In this document: positions 1 to 7,557 of the stretch, piece after piece
Numbering within the stretch: the first letter of the stretch is position 1
How the letters are laid out: every line of letters begins with the position of its first letter
From: Kitasatospora sp. A2-31
GTDB taxonomy: Bacteria > Actinomycetota > Actinomycetes > Streptomycetales > Streptomycetaceae
Assembly (NCBI RefSeq): GCF_022288725.1
Contig: NZ_JAKNTA010000009.1
Location: 1 to 33,379 of the forward strand
Direction of reading: 5' to 3'
DNA length: 33,379 bases
The notes under the pieces: generated by a model
The model's database searches: none
The model's input: the letters and a program-made list of their open reading frames with translations, nothing else
What the model was told of the DNA's origin: nothing
Made by a program: the position numbers and the translations under genes

Positions 1-458
1 TTGACGGCCACCGCGTAGGGCAGGCCCTGCTCCTCGACCATGTCCATGATCTCGAAGGAGTCCGCCAGCCGGCGGGTGTCGGCCAGCACCAGCGCGCCCA
101 CGGCGCCCCGGGCGATGTCCCGCCAGAGCGGGAAGAACCGGCGCTGTCCGGGTGTGCCGAACAGGTACAGCACCACCTGACCGGGCAGGGTGAGACGGCC
201 GAAGTCGACCGCGACCGTGGTGGTGCGCTTGCCGGGCAGCAGCGCGGCGTCGTCTACGGGCGCCCCGGTCTCGGTCATCGCCTCCTCGGTGTGGAGGGTC
301 GCGATCTCCGACAGGGTGCGGATCAGCGTCGTCTTGCCGACGCCGAACGGGCCGGCGACGACCAGCTTCATCAGGGTCTGGTCCCGGTCGGGCAGGTAGC
401 CCACGCGGCTCGCCCGACCGGTGCGGTCGGCCGGGCTACCGGAGTGCGCGGAGTCCAA
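1..458 (-). CDS. cvnD: Conservon GTPase CvnD (partial, C-terminus outside window)
   Basis: Small GTP-binding protein of the conservon (Cvn) system, which is thought to act with a membrane-associated kinase-like protein (CvnA), a roadblock protein (CvnB) and a DUF742 protein (CvnC). About 150 residues are visible. A Walker A motif GPFGVGKTT follows a short N-terminal extension; further on come the TTTVAVDFG and LFGTPGQ segments that fit the G2 and G3 switch regions. I chose the TTG start at 458, which lies inside the end of CvnC, because a GAGAGG Shine-Dalgarno sits 7 bases upstream and the resulting LDSA start resembles other CvnD N-termini as I remember them. A GTG at 404 is the alternative. 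The gene runs off the left edge, so the G4/G5 motifs are not visible. Confidence 0.9.
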   Translation of the reverse strand, partial: MDSAHSGSPADRTGRASRVGYLPDRDQTLMKLVVAGPFGVGKTTLIRTLSEIATLHTEEAMTETGAPVDDAALLPGKRTTTVAVDFGRLTLPGQVVLYLFGTPGQRRFFPLWRDIARGAVGALVLADTRRLADSFEIMDMVEEQGLPYAVAV

Positions 459-798
459 CGAGGAGCCTCTCGACGATGGTGCGGTCGGTCTGCTGGGCAC
501 GGGGGATCGGGGCGCGGGCGCGCAGGCAGCCCGCCTCGACCAGATCGGCCGCGAGGAAGACGGTGGCACTGACCGGGAGCCGCAGGTGCGCGGCGGCCTC
601 CACCACGGTCAGTGCGCCGGGCCTCAGCAGCTCCCACAGCCGCTGGTGCTCGGCCTCCAGCTCCGGCGACTCCGGCGACGGCGCGGTGCCCGTCGCGCAC
701 AGCACGGTGAGCCGCTCGAAACCGGCGGTGCCCGGCCGGGACCGGCCGCCGGTGGCCAGGTAGGCGGGGACCATCCGCCTGCGGGGGACGGCGGTCAT
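436..798 (-). CDS. cvnC: Conservon DUF742 protein CvnC
   Basis: A 120-residue DUF742 family protein, third gene of the conservon. The family looks like a winged-helix fold and is nearly always encoded between a roadblock protein and the CvnD GTPase. Visible family features are an N-terminal MVPAYLATGGR segment, an LEAEHQRLWELL helix, the TVVEAAAHLRLP helix-turn and a C-terminal VERLLVGLRAL helix. The start ATG overlaps the cvnB stop by 4 bases (ATGA) and its own end overlaps the cvnD start, indicating translational coupling. The biochemical role within the Cvn complex is not established from sequence. Confidence 0.9.
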   Translation of the reverse strand: MTAVPRRRMVPAYLATGGRSRPGTAGFERLTVLCATGTAPSPESPELEAEHQRLWELLRPGALTVVEAAAHLRLPVSATVFLAADLVEAGCLRARAPIPRAQQTDRTIVERLLVGLRALR

Positions 799-1226
799 GA
801 CCGCGCTGTCGCGTCCTGCCGCCTGGCCGGGCTCGCCAGGGCACGGCCGAGAGCGGCCACCTGGACCTGCATCTGGTACGCCACGTTGCCGAGCTGGGCC
901 TCCGGGGTGGTGAACACCGCCAGCGAGGTGTTCTCGCCGGCCGGCACGACGATGGCGAAGCCCAGGTCGGACTCGACCACGGTCTGGGCCAGCCGCGGCT
1001 GTTCGACGTCGGTGAACGAGGTGGTGAACGCCCGGGAGGCGGCGTGCAGGGTGGCCGTCATCGCGGCGACCCGCTCGGCGGAGGCGCGGCCGAGGCCGTC
1101 GGAGGCGCCCTCGACCAGACCGTCACCGGTGGCGATGACCGCGTGCAGGACGCCCGGCAGCTCCAGCAGCGGGGTCAGCACCCACGAGATCTCGTCGGTG
1201 GCGGTGGGGCTGGTGGTGCTGCTCAC
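795..1226 (-). CDS. cvnB: Conservon roadblock/LC7 protein CvnB
   Basis: A 143-residue roadblock/LC7 domain protein. Roadblock proteins of this type commonly act as partners or GTPase-activating factors of small GTPases such as MglA, and CvnB is expected to work with CvnD. The domain spans roughly residues 10-125: an ISWVLTPLLELPGV helix, the VIATGDGLV strand pair, a long AERVAAMTATLHAASRAF helix, then the AIVVPAGENTSLAVFT strands. The start ATG overlaps the stop of cvnA by 4 bases. There is no signal peptide or membrane segment, so it is probably cytoplasmic and recruited to the membrane by CvnA. Confidence 0.92.
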   Translation of the reverse strand: MSSTTSPTATDEISWVLTPLLELPGVLHAVIATGDGLVEGASDGLGRASAERVAAMTATLHAASRAFTTSFTDVEQPRLAQTVVESDLGFAIVVPAGENTSLAVFTTPEAQLGNVAYQMQVQVAALGRALASPARRQDATARS

Positions 1227-3247
1227 TGCTCGGCTCCTTCGGGGGACGGGGCGGGACGGTGGCCGGTCCGGCCCGTACGGGCGGCGGCGGGGCCGGTGTG
1301 GTCGGCCCCGCCGCCGTCGGGGTCGCCGTGGTCGGCGGCCCGGGCGTCGGTGCTGGTCCTCGCAGTGAGGGGCTGCGTGGTGGTCGGTGCGGGGGCGGTG
1401 CCGGCCACGGGGGCCGGGTCGGTCGCGGGGGCGGTGCCGGCCACGGGAGCCGGGTCGGCAGCGGGGAGGGGGTCGGTCGCGGGGACGACCGTCGGGACGG
1501 GGGCCGGGTCGGCCACGGGGAGGGCAGCGGGGACGGGGTCGGCAGTGGCCCCACCGAGGGCTGCCGCCTCGTCGGCGGCTGCGGCCGCGGCGACGGCGGC
1601 CCGGCCGGAGCCGGTGCCCTGTTGCAGCGCCTGCCAGCGGGCGGCCGCCTGCTCGGGCGTCCGCGCGTCCGCCTCCGCCGGGTCGTCGGCCGCCGGAACC
1701 CGCGGCACAGACCCCGTCGCCGAGTCCGCCGCGGCCGCGCCGTCGGCGGGCTGCGGACGGTGGGCGAGCGGCTGCCGCCGGCGCCGGCTGGGCAGTCCGC
1801 TGCCGTCGTCCGCCACGGCGTGCACCGGCGGCACGACGTGCATGGCCGGCGCCTGCTCCCGGTCCGGCACCTCCTGCCCGCCGGGCTCGTCCGACCGGCC
1901 CCGCCGCGCGGGCAGCGCCTGCACGGTGGGGGCCGGGCCGGAGCCGGCCCGCAGCGGAAGCGGGGTGAGCACCGAGAGCGGCTGCGCACCGTCGACCACG
2001 GTCAGCAGCGCGGCCGGGATCCGCACGATGGTCCGCATGCCGCCGTACGGCGAGGGCTCGATGTGGCAGGCGAAGCCGTACTGCCGGGCGAGCTTGCCGA
2101 CCACCGCGAAGCCGGTCTTCGGAGGGTTGCCCAGCTCGGTCAGCAGCACCTCGGACGGGCCGGCCAACAGGCGGCGGGCCCGGCCCAGCTGGTCCTCCTC
2201 CATCCCGATCCCGCTGTCGTCGACGATCACCAGCGCCCCGCGGCCGCCCTGCTGGACGGTGACCGGCACGTCCGTCTCCGGGTGCGAGTACGAGGTGGCG
2301 TTGGCGAGCAGCTCGGCGATGGTGATGGCGAGCGGCTCGGCGGCGCGGGCCACCACGGCCAGCCGGTTCTCCCGCAGGTGGTTGGCCACCTTGACGCGGG
2401 CGTAGCCGGGCACCCGGGAGAGCGCGCCGACCACCACCTCGGCCAGCGGCGAGTCGGTCCGGGCCAGGCCCGGCCAGGCCTCGCAGAGCACGGCGATGGT
2501 CTGGATCCGGCGCAGCGCGACCTCGTTGCGGAAGTCGACCTCCAGCAGCCGCGGATCGTCGTTGTCGTTCTGGAGCTGCTGGACGAGGCTCTGGATCTGG
2601 TAGAGCAGGGTCTGGATCTTGGAGGTGGCACCGCGCATCGCGGCCCGGGCGGCGGCGTCGACCCGCTCGCGCTCCTCGGTCACCGCGGCGGCCGAGGCGT
2701 CCAGCACGGCCTGCAGCAGCCGGACCGCCTCCGGGCCGACCGCCTCGGCGTCCAGCGGCCCGGCGGCGGGGGCGTTGGGGTGGCTGAGCCGCAGCGCGGC
2801 GGTGGCCACCCGTTCCTCGGCCAGGTGGCCGATCTCGGCCAGCAGCGCCGCGGTGCGCTCCTCGGCGGCCGCGCGCAGGCGCACGGCCTCGGCGGTGCGG
2901 TCCTCGGCGGCGCGGGCGTGCAGTTCGGCCTCGGCGGCCCGGTGCTCCGCCGCCGCGGTGCGCTGGTCCGCCTCGCGGACCCGGCCCTCGGCGGCCAGCG
3001 CACGGGTCTCGGCCCGCTTGGTCTCCTCGGTGACCCGGCGGGTGACCGCCTGCGCGTCGCGGAGCTGTTGCTCGCCCCGGGCCAGCCGGGCGTCGGCGGC
3101 GCGGGCGCGTTCCTCGCCGTGGGCGGCGGCCGTCTCGGCCGCGCCGGCACGGGCGAGGGCACGGGACCGTCCGCGGGCGAGGAGACCGGCCGCCGCGAGC
3201 GCGGCGACCGCCGTCACGGCCAGGGCGAGCAGCGCGATCTGCGTCAT
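1223..3247 (-). CDS. cvnA: Conservon kinase-like ATP-binding protein CvnA
   Basis: A 674-residue sensor-kinase-like protein heading the conservon. Residues 4-24 form one N-terminal membrane segment. Residues 27-150 are Ala/Glu/Arg-rich and look like a long coiled coil. A GHKL ATPase domain follows, with an N-box around residues 312-316 (ELLAN), a G1 box at 343-349 (DDSGIGM) and a later FAVVGKLARQYG segment. About residue 430 onward is Pro/Ala-rich, low-complexity and includes a repeated PVAGTAPATDPA unit. The extracytoplasmic sensor domain of many CvnA proteins is absent. Where other CvnA proteins carry a candidate phospho-acceptor His, this one reads VDFRNE (Phe at 239). I chose the ATG at 3247 because it directly precedes the membrane segment and has AGGA upstream; an in-frame start further upstream adds only a basic, non-conserved leader. 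Confidence 0.88.
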   Translation of the reverse strand: MTQIALLALAVTAVAALAAAGLLARGRSRALARAGAAETAAAHGEERARAADARLARGEQQLRDAQAVTRRVTEETKRAETRALAAEGRVREADQRTAAAEHRAAEAELHARAAEDRTAEAVRLRAAAEERTAALLAEIGHLAEERVATAALRLSHPNAPAAGPLDAEAVGPEAVRLLQAVLDASAAAVTEERERVDAAARAAMRGATSKIQTLLYQIQSLVQQLQNDNDDPRLLEVDFRNEVALRRIQTIAVLCEAWPGLARTDSPLAEVVVGALSRVPGYARVKVANHLRENRLAVVARAAEPLAITIAELLANATSYSHPETDVPVTVQQGGRGALVIVDDSGIGMEEDQLGRARRLLAGPSEVLLTELGNPPKTGFAVVGKLARQYGFACHIEPSPYGGMRTIVRIPAALLTVVDGAQPLSVLTPLPLRAGSGPAPTVQALPARRGRSDEPGGQEVPDREQAPAMHVVPPVHAVADDGSGLPSRRRRQPLAHRPQPADGAAAADSATGSVPRVPAADDPAEADARTPEQAAARWQALQQGTGSGRAAVAAAAAADEAAALGGATADPVPAALPVADPAPVPTVVPATDPLPAADPAPVAGTAPATDPAPVAGTAPAPTTTQPLTARTSTDARAADHGDPDGGGADHTGPAAARTGRTGHRPAPSPEGAEQ
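1391..1462. repeat. Two tandem 36-bp units inside cvnA
   Basis: Two nearly identical 36-bp units (1391-1426 and 1427-1462) lie in the cvnA C-terminal tail and encode the repeated PVAGTAPATDPA segment. Related, more diverged PAADP and PATDP units continue upstream in the protein. Such repeats can vary in number between strains. Confidence 0.75.
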
Positions 3248-3334
3248 CGAAGTCCTCGGAGGTCCTCGGTCGAAGGGGCTGGAGGTGGAGCGGGGCCGCA
3301 CCGGTGGCGCGGGGCGGGCCTTCGGGCGACTGCC

Positions 3335-3364
3335 CGGCCGGTCGGGCCGCGGCCCGACCGGCCG
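3335..3364 (-). terminator. 30-bp palindrome, likely terminator of the MBL-fold gene
   Basis: A perfect 30-bp GC palindrome centred on GCCGCGGC begins 9 bases beyond the stop of the MBL-fold gene on the minus strand and lies upstream of cvnA. As RNA it would form a 13-bp hairpin with a 4-base loop. No T-tract follows, as is usual for streptomycete terminators. Confidence 0.6.
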
Positions 3365-3372
3365 CAGCCCGA

Positions 3373-4407
3373 TCAGGCAGGGGTGGCGGCGGCGTGCGCG
3401 GAACGCGGTCCCGCGGTGGCGCCGGTCTGTCCCGCCGACGCCTCGATCTCGCGGGCCACCAGCGCCACCTGGGTCATCGCCTCCAGCACGTTCGGCGCGG
3501 CGCTGCCGTCCAGGTGCCGGTACTCGGCGGACACGGTGAGCACCAGCCGCTCGGGCAGGCCCAGTTCGGGGTAGCGCTGCTCGGCGATGATCCGTCGGGC
3601 GGCGTCCAGCGCGGGCGTGCCCTCGGCGTGGAGTGCGTGCGCGCGCTCGCGGACGTGGGCGAGGTAGGCGATGTGCGCCTGGACGCCGGAGCGGTCGAGC
3701 ACCGGGCCGTGGCCGGGGACGAAGATCTCCGCGCCGGTGGCCAGGGCCTGCTCGCAGGCGCCGATGATGTTCTCCAGCGGGCCGGACCAGTGCGAGGGGT
3801 GGTCACCGGGCTGCTCGGGCGTCGAGCCGAAGACCACGTCACCGGTGAACACGGTGCGCTGGTACGGCAGGTGGACCATCAGGTCGCCGCCGGTGTGCGC
3901 GGCGGGCAGACCGGTGATCTGCACGGGGTACTCCCCCACCCGCAGTTCCAGCTCGCCGCGGAAGACGGTCTGCGGGTGCACCGGCTCGGTCTGCGACCAG
4001 TCGAACTGTCCGAAATGCCGTTGCAGGTAGCCGCCGAGCGGAGAGTCGGGGTCACCGCCGGCGACCAGCGCGTGCTGCTGCTTCGGGGCCGGCTCGTAGT
4101 GGATGTGCTCCAGCGCCTCATGAGTGGCGATCACCTCGGCGTCGGGGAGCACGCCGGCGCCCCACAGGTGGTCGCCGTTGGCGTGGGTGACGACCACGCG
4201 GTCGACGTCGACGCCCTCGGGCAGCCGCTTGCGGCTCTCGGCGAGGAACTCCGCGGCGAGGGAGGGGTCGTAGGGGGTGTCGATCCAGAGCGCGGTCCTC
4301 GGCGAGGCCAGCAGACCGCAGTTGGCCAGCCCCCAGCCCCGCTTCGGCGGAAGCCACACGTACAGGTCTTCGGCGATCGCGCTCACGTTCGCGCGGCTGG
4401 TCGTCAT
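3373..4407 (-). CDS. MBL-fold metallo-hydrolase
   Basis: A 344-residue metallo-beta-lactamase-fold hydrolase. Residues 10-250 form the MBL domain: the first metal motif is THANGDHLWG (H75, N77, D79, H80), followed by H171 (PAAHTGGD), D190 (FTGDVVFG) and H233 (VPGHGPV). The usual HxHxDH motif has its second His replaced by Asn. I believe this THANGDH variant occurs in other actinobacterial MBL proteins, so it may be a subfamily trait. The substrate is unknown. The C-terminal 100 residues are helical. The ATG at 4407 was chosen because an in-frame extension upstream is non-conserved and runs through the divergent-looking leader. The 47-bp tandem repeats at 4555-4647 lie upstream. Confidence 0.85.
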   Translation of the reverse strand: MTTSRANVSAIAEDLYVWLPPKRGWGLANCGLLASPRTALWIDTPYDPSLAAEFLAESRKRLPEGVDVDRVVVTHANGDHLWGAGVLPDAEVIATHEALEHIHYEPAPKQQHALVAGGDPDSPLGGYLQRHFGQFDWSQTEPVHPQTVFRGELELRVGEYPVQITGLPAAHTGGDLMVHLPYQRTVFTGDVVFGSTPEQPGDHPSHWSGPLENIIGACEQALATGAEIFVPGHGPVLDRSGVQAHIAYLAHVRERAHALHAEGTPALDAARRIIAEQRYPELGLPERLVLTVSAEYRHLDGSAAPNVLEAMTQVALVAREIEASAGQTGATAGPRSAHAAATPA

Positions 4408-4554
4408 GGGCGCGATTATGCCGATGATGTGACTGTGGTGAGGCGGAACCCCTGCGATTCCAGCCACTTCCCGCCCCGAACTCGCCCGACCCGTCCGGAT
4501 TGTCCGTATCACGGTCCGGACCATTCTGCCCCATCGGCCGGGGCCGCGCGGTGG

Positions 4555-4647
4555 ACGCCGGGGCCCGGTGGACGCCGTGCCCGGTGGCCCGGTGGACGCG
4601 AACGCCGGGGCCCGGTGGACGCCGTGCCCGGTGGCCCGGTGGACGCG
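4555..4647. repeat. 47-bp-period perfect tandem repeat, intergenic
   Basis: Two identical 46-bp units (4555-4600 and 4602-4647) are separated by one base. Each unit is itself built from shorter pieces containing GGTGGACGC and GGTGGCCC, so GGTGGACGC occurs five times between 4550 and 4650. The block fills the middle of the 252-base gap between the MBL-fold gene and the upstream membrane protein, ending 13 bases before the latter's stop. Reading frames across it look like chance ORFs. Confidence 0.9.
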
Positions 4648-4659
4648 GTGGCCCGGCCC

Positions 4660-5406
4660 TCACACCACCGGCAGCACCCGGCAGACCTCGACGGTCACGT
4701 CCACGGTGTCCAGGCCGATCACCCGGCCCTCGACCGCGGCGAATCCTTTCTCCCCCGACCGGAACAGTGCCGCCAGCGGCGACTTCCGGGTCGCCGCCGC
4801 CAGCGCCTCCACCGCCATCGCCGAGCCGAAGGCGAAGACCCCGCAGAGCACGACGCAGGGCGCGTGCCGGGGCGTCCGGGTCACGAAGACGAAGCCGTGG
4901 TCACGGATCAGCTCGTCGGCCGCGTTGTACTGCGCCTCGAAGGTCATCCCGCCCCACCGGGCCCGCGCCGCCTCCGGGTAGTCCATACGGAAGTCCGGGA
5001 AGGCGGCGCCGAGGACGCCCGCCGAGTACGTGTTGACGCTCGGCCCGCCGATCGAGAACGTCGGCATCCGCGGGTCCTGGGCACCCGCGGCGACCAGCTC
5101 GATCGTCGCCTTCCGGTTCACCTTCCTCAGCAGGTCTATGAGTTGGGCGATCGCGCGGGCCTCGGCCATCGGCATGAACAGCACGTTCCGCGGTCCCCGG
5201 CTGGTCAGCCGGCGGCCGTCCTTGGCGAAGGTGAACTCCGCCACCTCGATGCTCGGGGTGATGATCTGGACCCGGCCGTAGGGCGCGAGCAGCGCCCGCA
5301 GGAAGCCGTACTGCAGGAACAGCCGGGTGCGGGCGAGGGAGCGGGCCGCCAGGAAGCCGATCACGGCCGGAACGAACCCGACCAGGACCTGAAGCAGGAT
5401 CTCCAT
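4660..5406 (-). CDS. Membrane-anchored protein of unknown function
   Basis: A 248-residue protein I do not recognise. Residues 1-22 (MEILLQVLVGFVPAVIGFLAA) form one hydrophobic N-terminal anchor and a basic stretch follows. The remainder is a soluble alpha/beta domain with alternating strands: VQIITPS, NVLFMPM, ATIELVAAG, FSIGGPSVNTYS (residues about 118-129), FVFVTRT and CVVLCGVFAFG. The GGPSVN segment and the last Gly-rich strand look like ligand-binding loops of a Rossmann-like domain, but I assign no ligand. The ATG at 5406 was chosen for its GGGGGA ribosome site 4 bases upstream. Neighbouring genes do not suggest a function. Confidence 0.75.
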   Translation of the reverse strand: MEILLQVLVGFVPAVIGFLAARSLARTRLFLQYGFLRALLAPYGRVQIITPSIEVAEFTFAKDGRRLTSRGPRNVLFMPMAEARAIAQLIDLLRKVNRKATIELVAAGAQDPRMPTFSIGGPSVNTYSAGVLGAAFPDFRMDYPEAARARWGGMTFEAQYNAADELIRDHGFVFVTRTPRHAPCVVLCGVFAFGSAMAVEALAAATRKSPLAALFRSGEKGFAAVEGRVIGLDTVDVTVEVCRVLPVV

Positions 5407-5468
5407 ACCATCCCCCGCGCGGAAGTCGGGCACGAACTGTCTGCCGTGAGGTGATGCCCCGTCGGACA

Positions 5469-5506
5469 GCGGTGATGCGTGGGAGACCCGCGGTGATGCG
5501 TGGGAG
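5469..5506. repeat. Two 17-bp direct repeats, period 21
   Basis: The 17-mer GCGGTGATGCGTGGGAG occurs at 5469-5485 and again at 5490-5506, in the gap between the GNAT gene and the membrane-anchored protein. A partial third copy (AGGTGATGC) lies at about 5449. It could be an activator or repressor site, or a decayed repeat; nothing else supports a role. Confidence 0.6.
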
Positions 5507-5527
5507 TCGGACCGGTGCGGCGCCGGA

Positions 5528-6451
5528 TCAGCAGTCGAGCCGCTTGGTGAACTTCCGCTCGCTCGCGCACCGCTCGTAGCCGAGCCAGGCGTTGATCGCC
5601 AGCATCGGCGCGTTGGTCGCGTCGTTGCTCGTGTACGCGCGGCGGTAGCCGGCCTCCCGGGCCCGGCGCAGCGACTCCAGCTTGGCCGGCTTGGTCAGCC
5701 CGCGGCCGCGGAACGCCCGTCGGCAGGCGGTGAACGCCGACCAGTACCGGTCCGCGCCGTCCGTCCGAGCCGCGCTGAAGGCGACCGGCTCGCCGTCCAC
5801 CACGGCCACCACGGTGAGGTCGCGGTCGAGGTCCGGACGGGCCCAGTCGCCGTTCAGGAACTCCTCGTAGTCCGCGGCGTCCATCTCGACCTCACCGGGC
5901 TCGTCGCGGATCGCGTCCGCCTCGACCAGGAAGATCGGGTACGGGTCGTCCGCCCAGTCGCTCGCCGGGCGCAGTTCCACACCGTCGGGCAGTGCGGGGG
6001 CCTCGGGCAGCGGCAGGGCGAGGTCCCGGCCCGCGAAGTGCGCCAGCCGGCCCTCGGTGTAGCCGCGGGCGGTCGCGAAGGCCAGCGACCCGGGCTCCTC
6101 GTCCACCCAGCTGTGCACCTCCACCACGCCGTGCCCCGCCAGGTGCCGCTCCGCCGCCGCCAGCAGGGCGGTGAACGCGCCGCGCCGGCGGTACTCGGGC
6201 AGCACGCTGCCGTTGGCGTAGCCGATGCCCCGGGTCGTCGTCCCGGTGACCACCCCGCAGCGGACCGAGCCGACCACCCGGCCGTCCACTTCCGCGACCA
6301 GGCAGCGGTAGTGCGCACCCTCGGGCTGGTGACCGTTCAGCCAGGCGAAGACCTCGGGCGTCAGCACCAGGTGGTCGCGCCCGGCCCGGTGGGCGGCCGC
6401 AGCGGCCTCGGCGTCGCCGGCGCGGAAGTCACGGATCGTCAGTGTCGTCAT
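5528..6451 (-). CDS. GNAT N-acetyltransferase with two GNAT domains
   Basis: A 307-residue acetyltransferase built from two GNAT modules, an arrangement shared with mycothiol-synthase-like proteins. The N-terminal module (about residues 1-150) has a VLPEYRRRGAFTALL acetyl-CoA loop (R/Q-x-x-G-x-G/A type). The C-terminal module (about 170-305) has TACRRAFRGRGLTKPAK and ends in the NAPMLAINAWLGYE segment typical of GNAT motif B. I see no evidence that it is MshD itself; the substrate is unknown. The ATG at 6451 starts a conventional TLTIRDFRAGD beta strand. A TATCGT -10-like element (about 6464-6469, minus strand) sits so close that transcription could be nearly leaderless. Confidence 0.85.
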   Translation of the reverse strand: MTTLTIRDFRAGDAEAAAAAHRAGRDHLVLTPEVFAWLNGHQPEGAHYRCLVAEVDGRVVGSVRCGVVTGTTTRGIGYANGSVLPEYRRRGAFTALLAAAERHLAGHGVVEVHSWVDEEPGSLAFATARGYTEGRLAHFAGRDLALPLPEAPALPDGVELRPASDWADDPYPIFLVEADAIRDEPGEVEMDAADYEEFLNGDWARPDLDRDLTVVAVVDGEPVAFSAARTDGADRYWSAFTACRRAFRGRGLTKPAKLESLRRAREAGYRRAYTSNDATNAPMLAINAWLGYERCASERKFTKRLDC

Positions 6452-6708
6452 AGGGGCCACACGATAGGCCTCGAATGACCCTGTTCGCCTCCTAATATCG
6501 GCTCCCACCTGCGAGGACGGGCCGAGCGCCGGGATAGGATCGCGGTCCCGGGGCCGACAAGCTCAAATAATCCTCTGAGAAGACCGGATGAGGCTTGGCA
6601 GGCTCCCCGCCCGGGGACATCCTCAGCAGCACGGCCCGGTCCGGCCCTGGCGACGATGCCCGCGCCGACCGACGGCTTCCCACCCAGCCCTCAGAAGGGG
6701 GCGCACCG
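6452..6708. promoter_or_regulatory. Divergent promoter region between GNAT and MNIO operon
   Basis: This 257-base gap separates the divergent GNAT gene and the DUF692 operon. It holds the only AT-rich patch nearby (about 6550-6586). A TAGGAT at 6535-6540 fits a plus-strand -10, but I see no matching -35. An AGAAGGGGG ribosome site precedes the MNIO ATG at 6709. No convincing coding frame is present. Confidence 0.4.
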
Positions 6709-7557
6709 ATGACTTCCCCTGCCCCGAGCGCGCCCACCCGCGGCGCGGCCCTCGGCGTCGGCCTCGGCTGGCGCAGCGAGATCGACGTCGTGGTCGAGCG
6801 CCAGCCGGGTCTGGACTGGGTCGAGGTGGTCGCCGAGAACGTCTGCGCCGGCCATCTGCCCGAGTCGCTGCAGATCCTGCGGGCGCGCGGCGTGACCGTC
6901 GTCCCGCACGGCGTCGCGCTCGGCCTCGGCGGCGCCGACCGGCCCGACCCGGACCGGCTCGGCAGGCTCGCCGAGACCGCTACCGCGCTCGGCTCGCCGC
7001 TGGTCACCGAACACCTGGCGTTCGTCCGGGCCGGCGGCCTGGAGGCCGGGCACCTCCTGCCGGTGCCGCGTTCCCGGGACGCCCTCGCGGTCGTCACCGA
7101 GAACGTCCGGATCGCGCAGGACCACTTGCCGGTGCCGCTGGCGCTGGAGAACATCGCCGCCCAGCTGGCCTGGCCGGACGACGAGCTGACCGAGGGCCAG
7201 TTCCTCGCCGAGCTGGTCGAGCGCACCGGCGTCCGGCTGCTGATCGACGTCGCCAACCTGCACACCAACCGGGTCAACCTGGGCCTGGACCCGGCCGCCG
7301 AGCTGGACCGCCTGCCGCTGGAGGCGCTCGCCTACGTCCACGTGGCGGGCGGGCAGCTGGTGGACGGCGTCTGGCACGACACCCACGCCCACCCCGTCAC
7401 CCAGCCGGTGCTGGAGGTGCTCGCCGAGCTCTGCGCCCGGGTGGACCCGCCCGGCGTCCTGCTCGAACGGGACGCGAACTTCCCGCCGCCGGCCGAGCTG
7501 GCCGAGGAACTGGACGCCATCCGGGCCGTGCTGGCCGGGGCCGGGCGCCGTGGCTGA
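6709..7557 (+). CDS. DUF692 / MNIO family multinuclear iron oxidase
   Basis: A 282-residue TIM-barrel protein of the DUF692 (MNIO) family, whose studied members (MbnB, TglH, ChrH and relatives) use two or three iron ions and O2 to modify cysteine residues of ribosomal peptides. The family's metal-site motifs are all visible: PHGVALGLG (H67), TEHLAF (E101, H102), LALENI (E147), LLIDVANLH (D180, N183), YVHVAGG (H211), HDTHAHPV (D224, H226, H228) and LLERD near the C-terminus. Length is typical. The ATG at 6709 has an AGAAGGGGG site 8 bases upstream. The next gene overlaps its stop by 8 bases, and two TIGR04222-type membrane proteins follow, one with a Cys-rich tail. Family assignment is firm; the substrate and product are inferred from context. 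Confidence 0.92.
   Translation: MTSPAPSAPTRGAALGVGLGWRSEIDVVVERQPGLDWVEVVAENVCAGHLPESLQILRARGVTVVPHGVALGLGGADRPDPDRLGRLAETATALGSPLVTEHLAFVRAGGLEAGHLLPVPRSRDALAVVTENVRIAQDHLPVPLALENIAAQLAWPDDELTEGQFLAELVERTGVRLLIDVANLHTNRVNLGLDPAAELDRLPLEALAYVHVAGGQLVDGVWHDTHAHPVTQPVLEVLAELCARVDPPGVLLERDANFPPPAELAEELDAIRAVLAGAGRRG

Noticed and set aside
4555..4647. CRISPR-like repeat
   Set aside because: Only two units with a single-base gap and internal sub-repeats; no spacers and no cas genes.
4500..5036. Plus-strand frames through the tandem repeat region
   Set aside because: They read Pro/Arg-rich repeat translation and overlap the opposite-strand gene; chance ORFs of high-GC DNA.
6595..6708. N-terminal extension of the MNIO protein
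   Set aside because: The upstream 38 codons lack family similarity, and a good ribosome site precedes the ATG at 6709.
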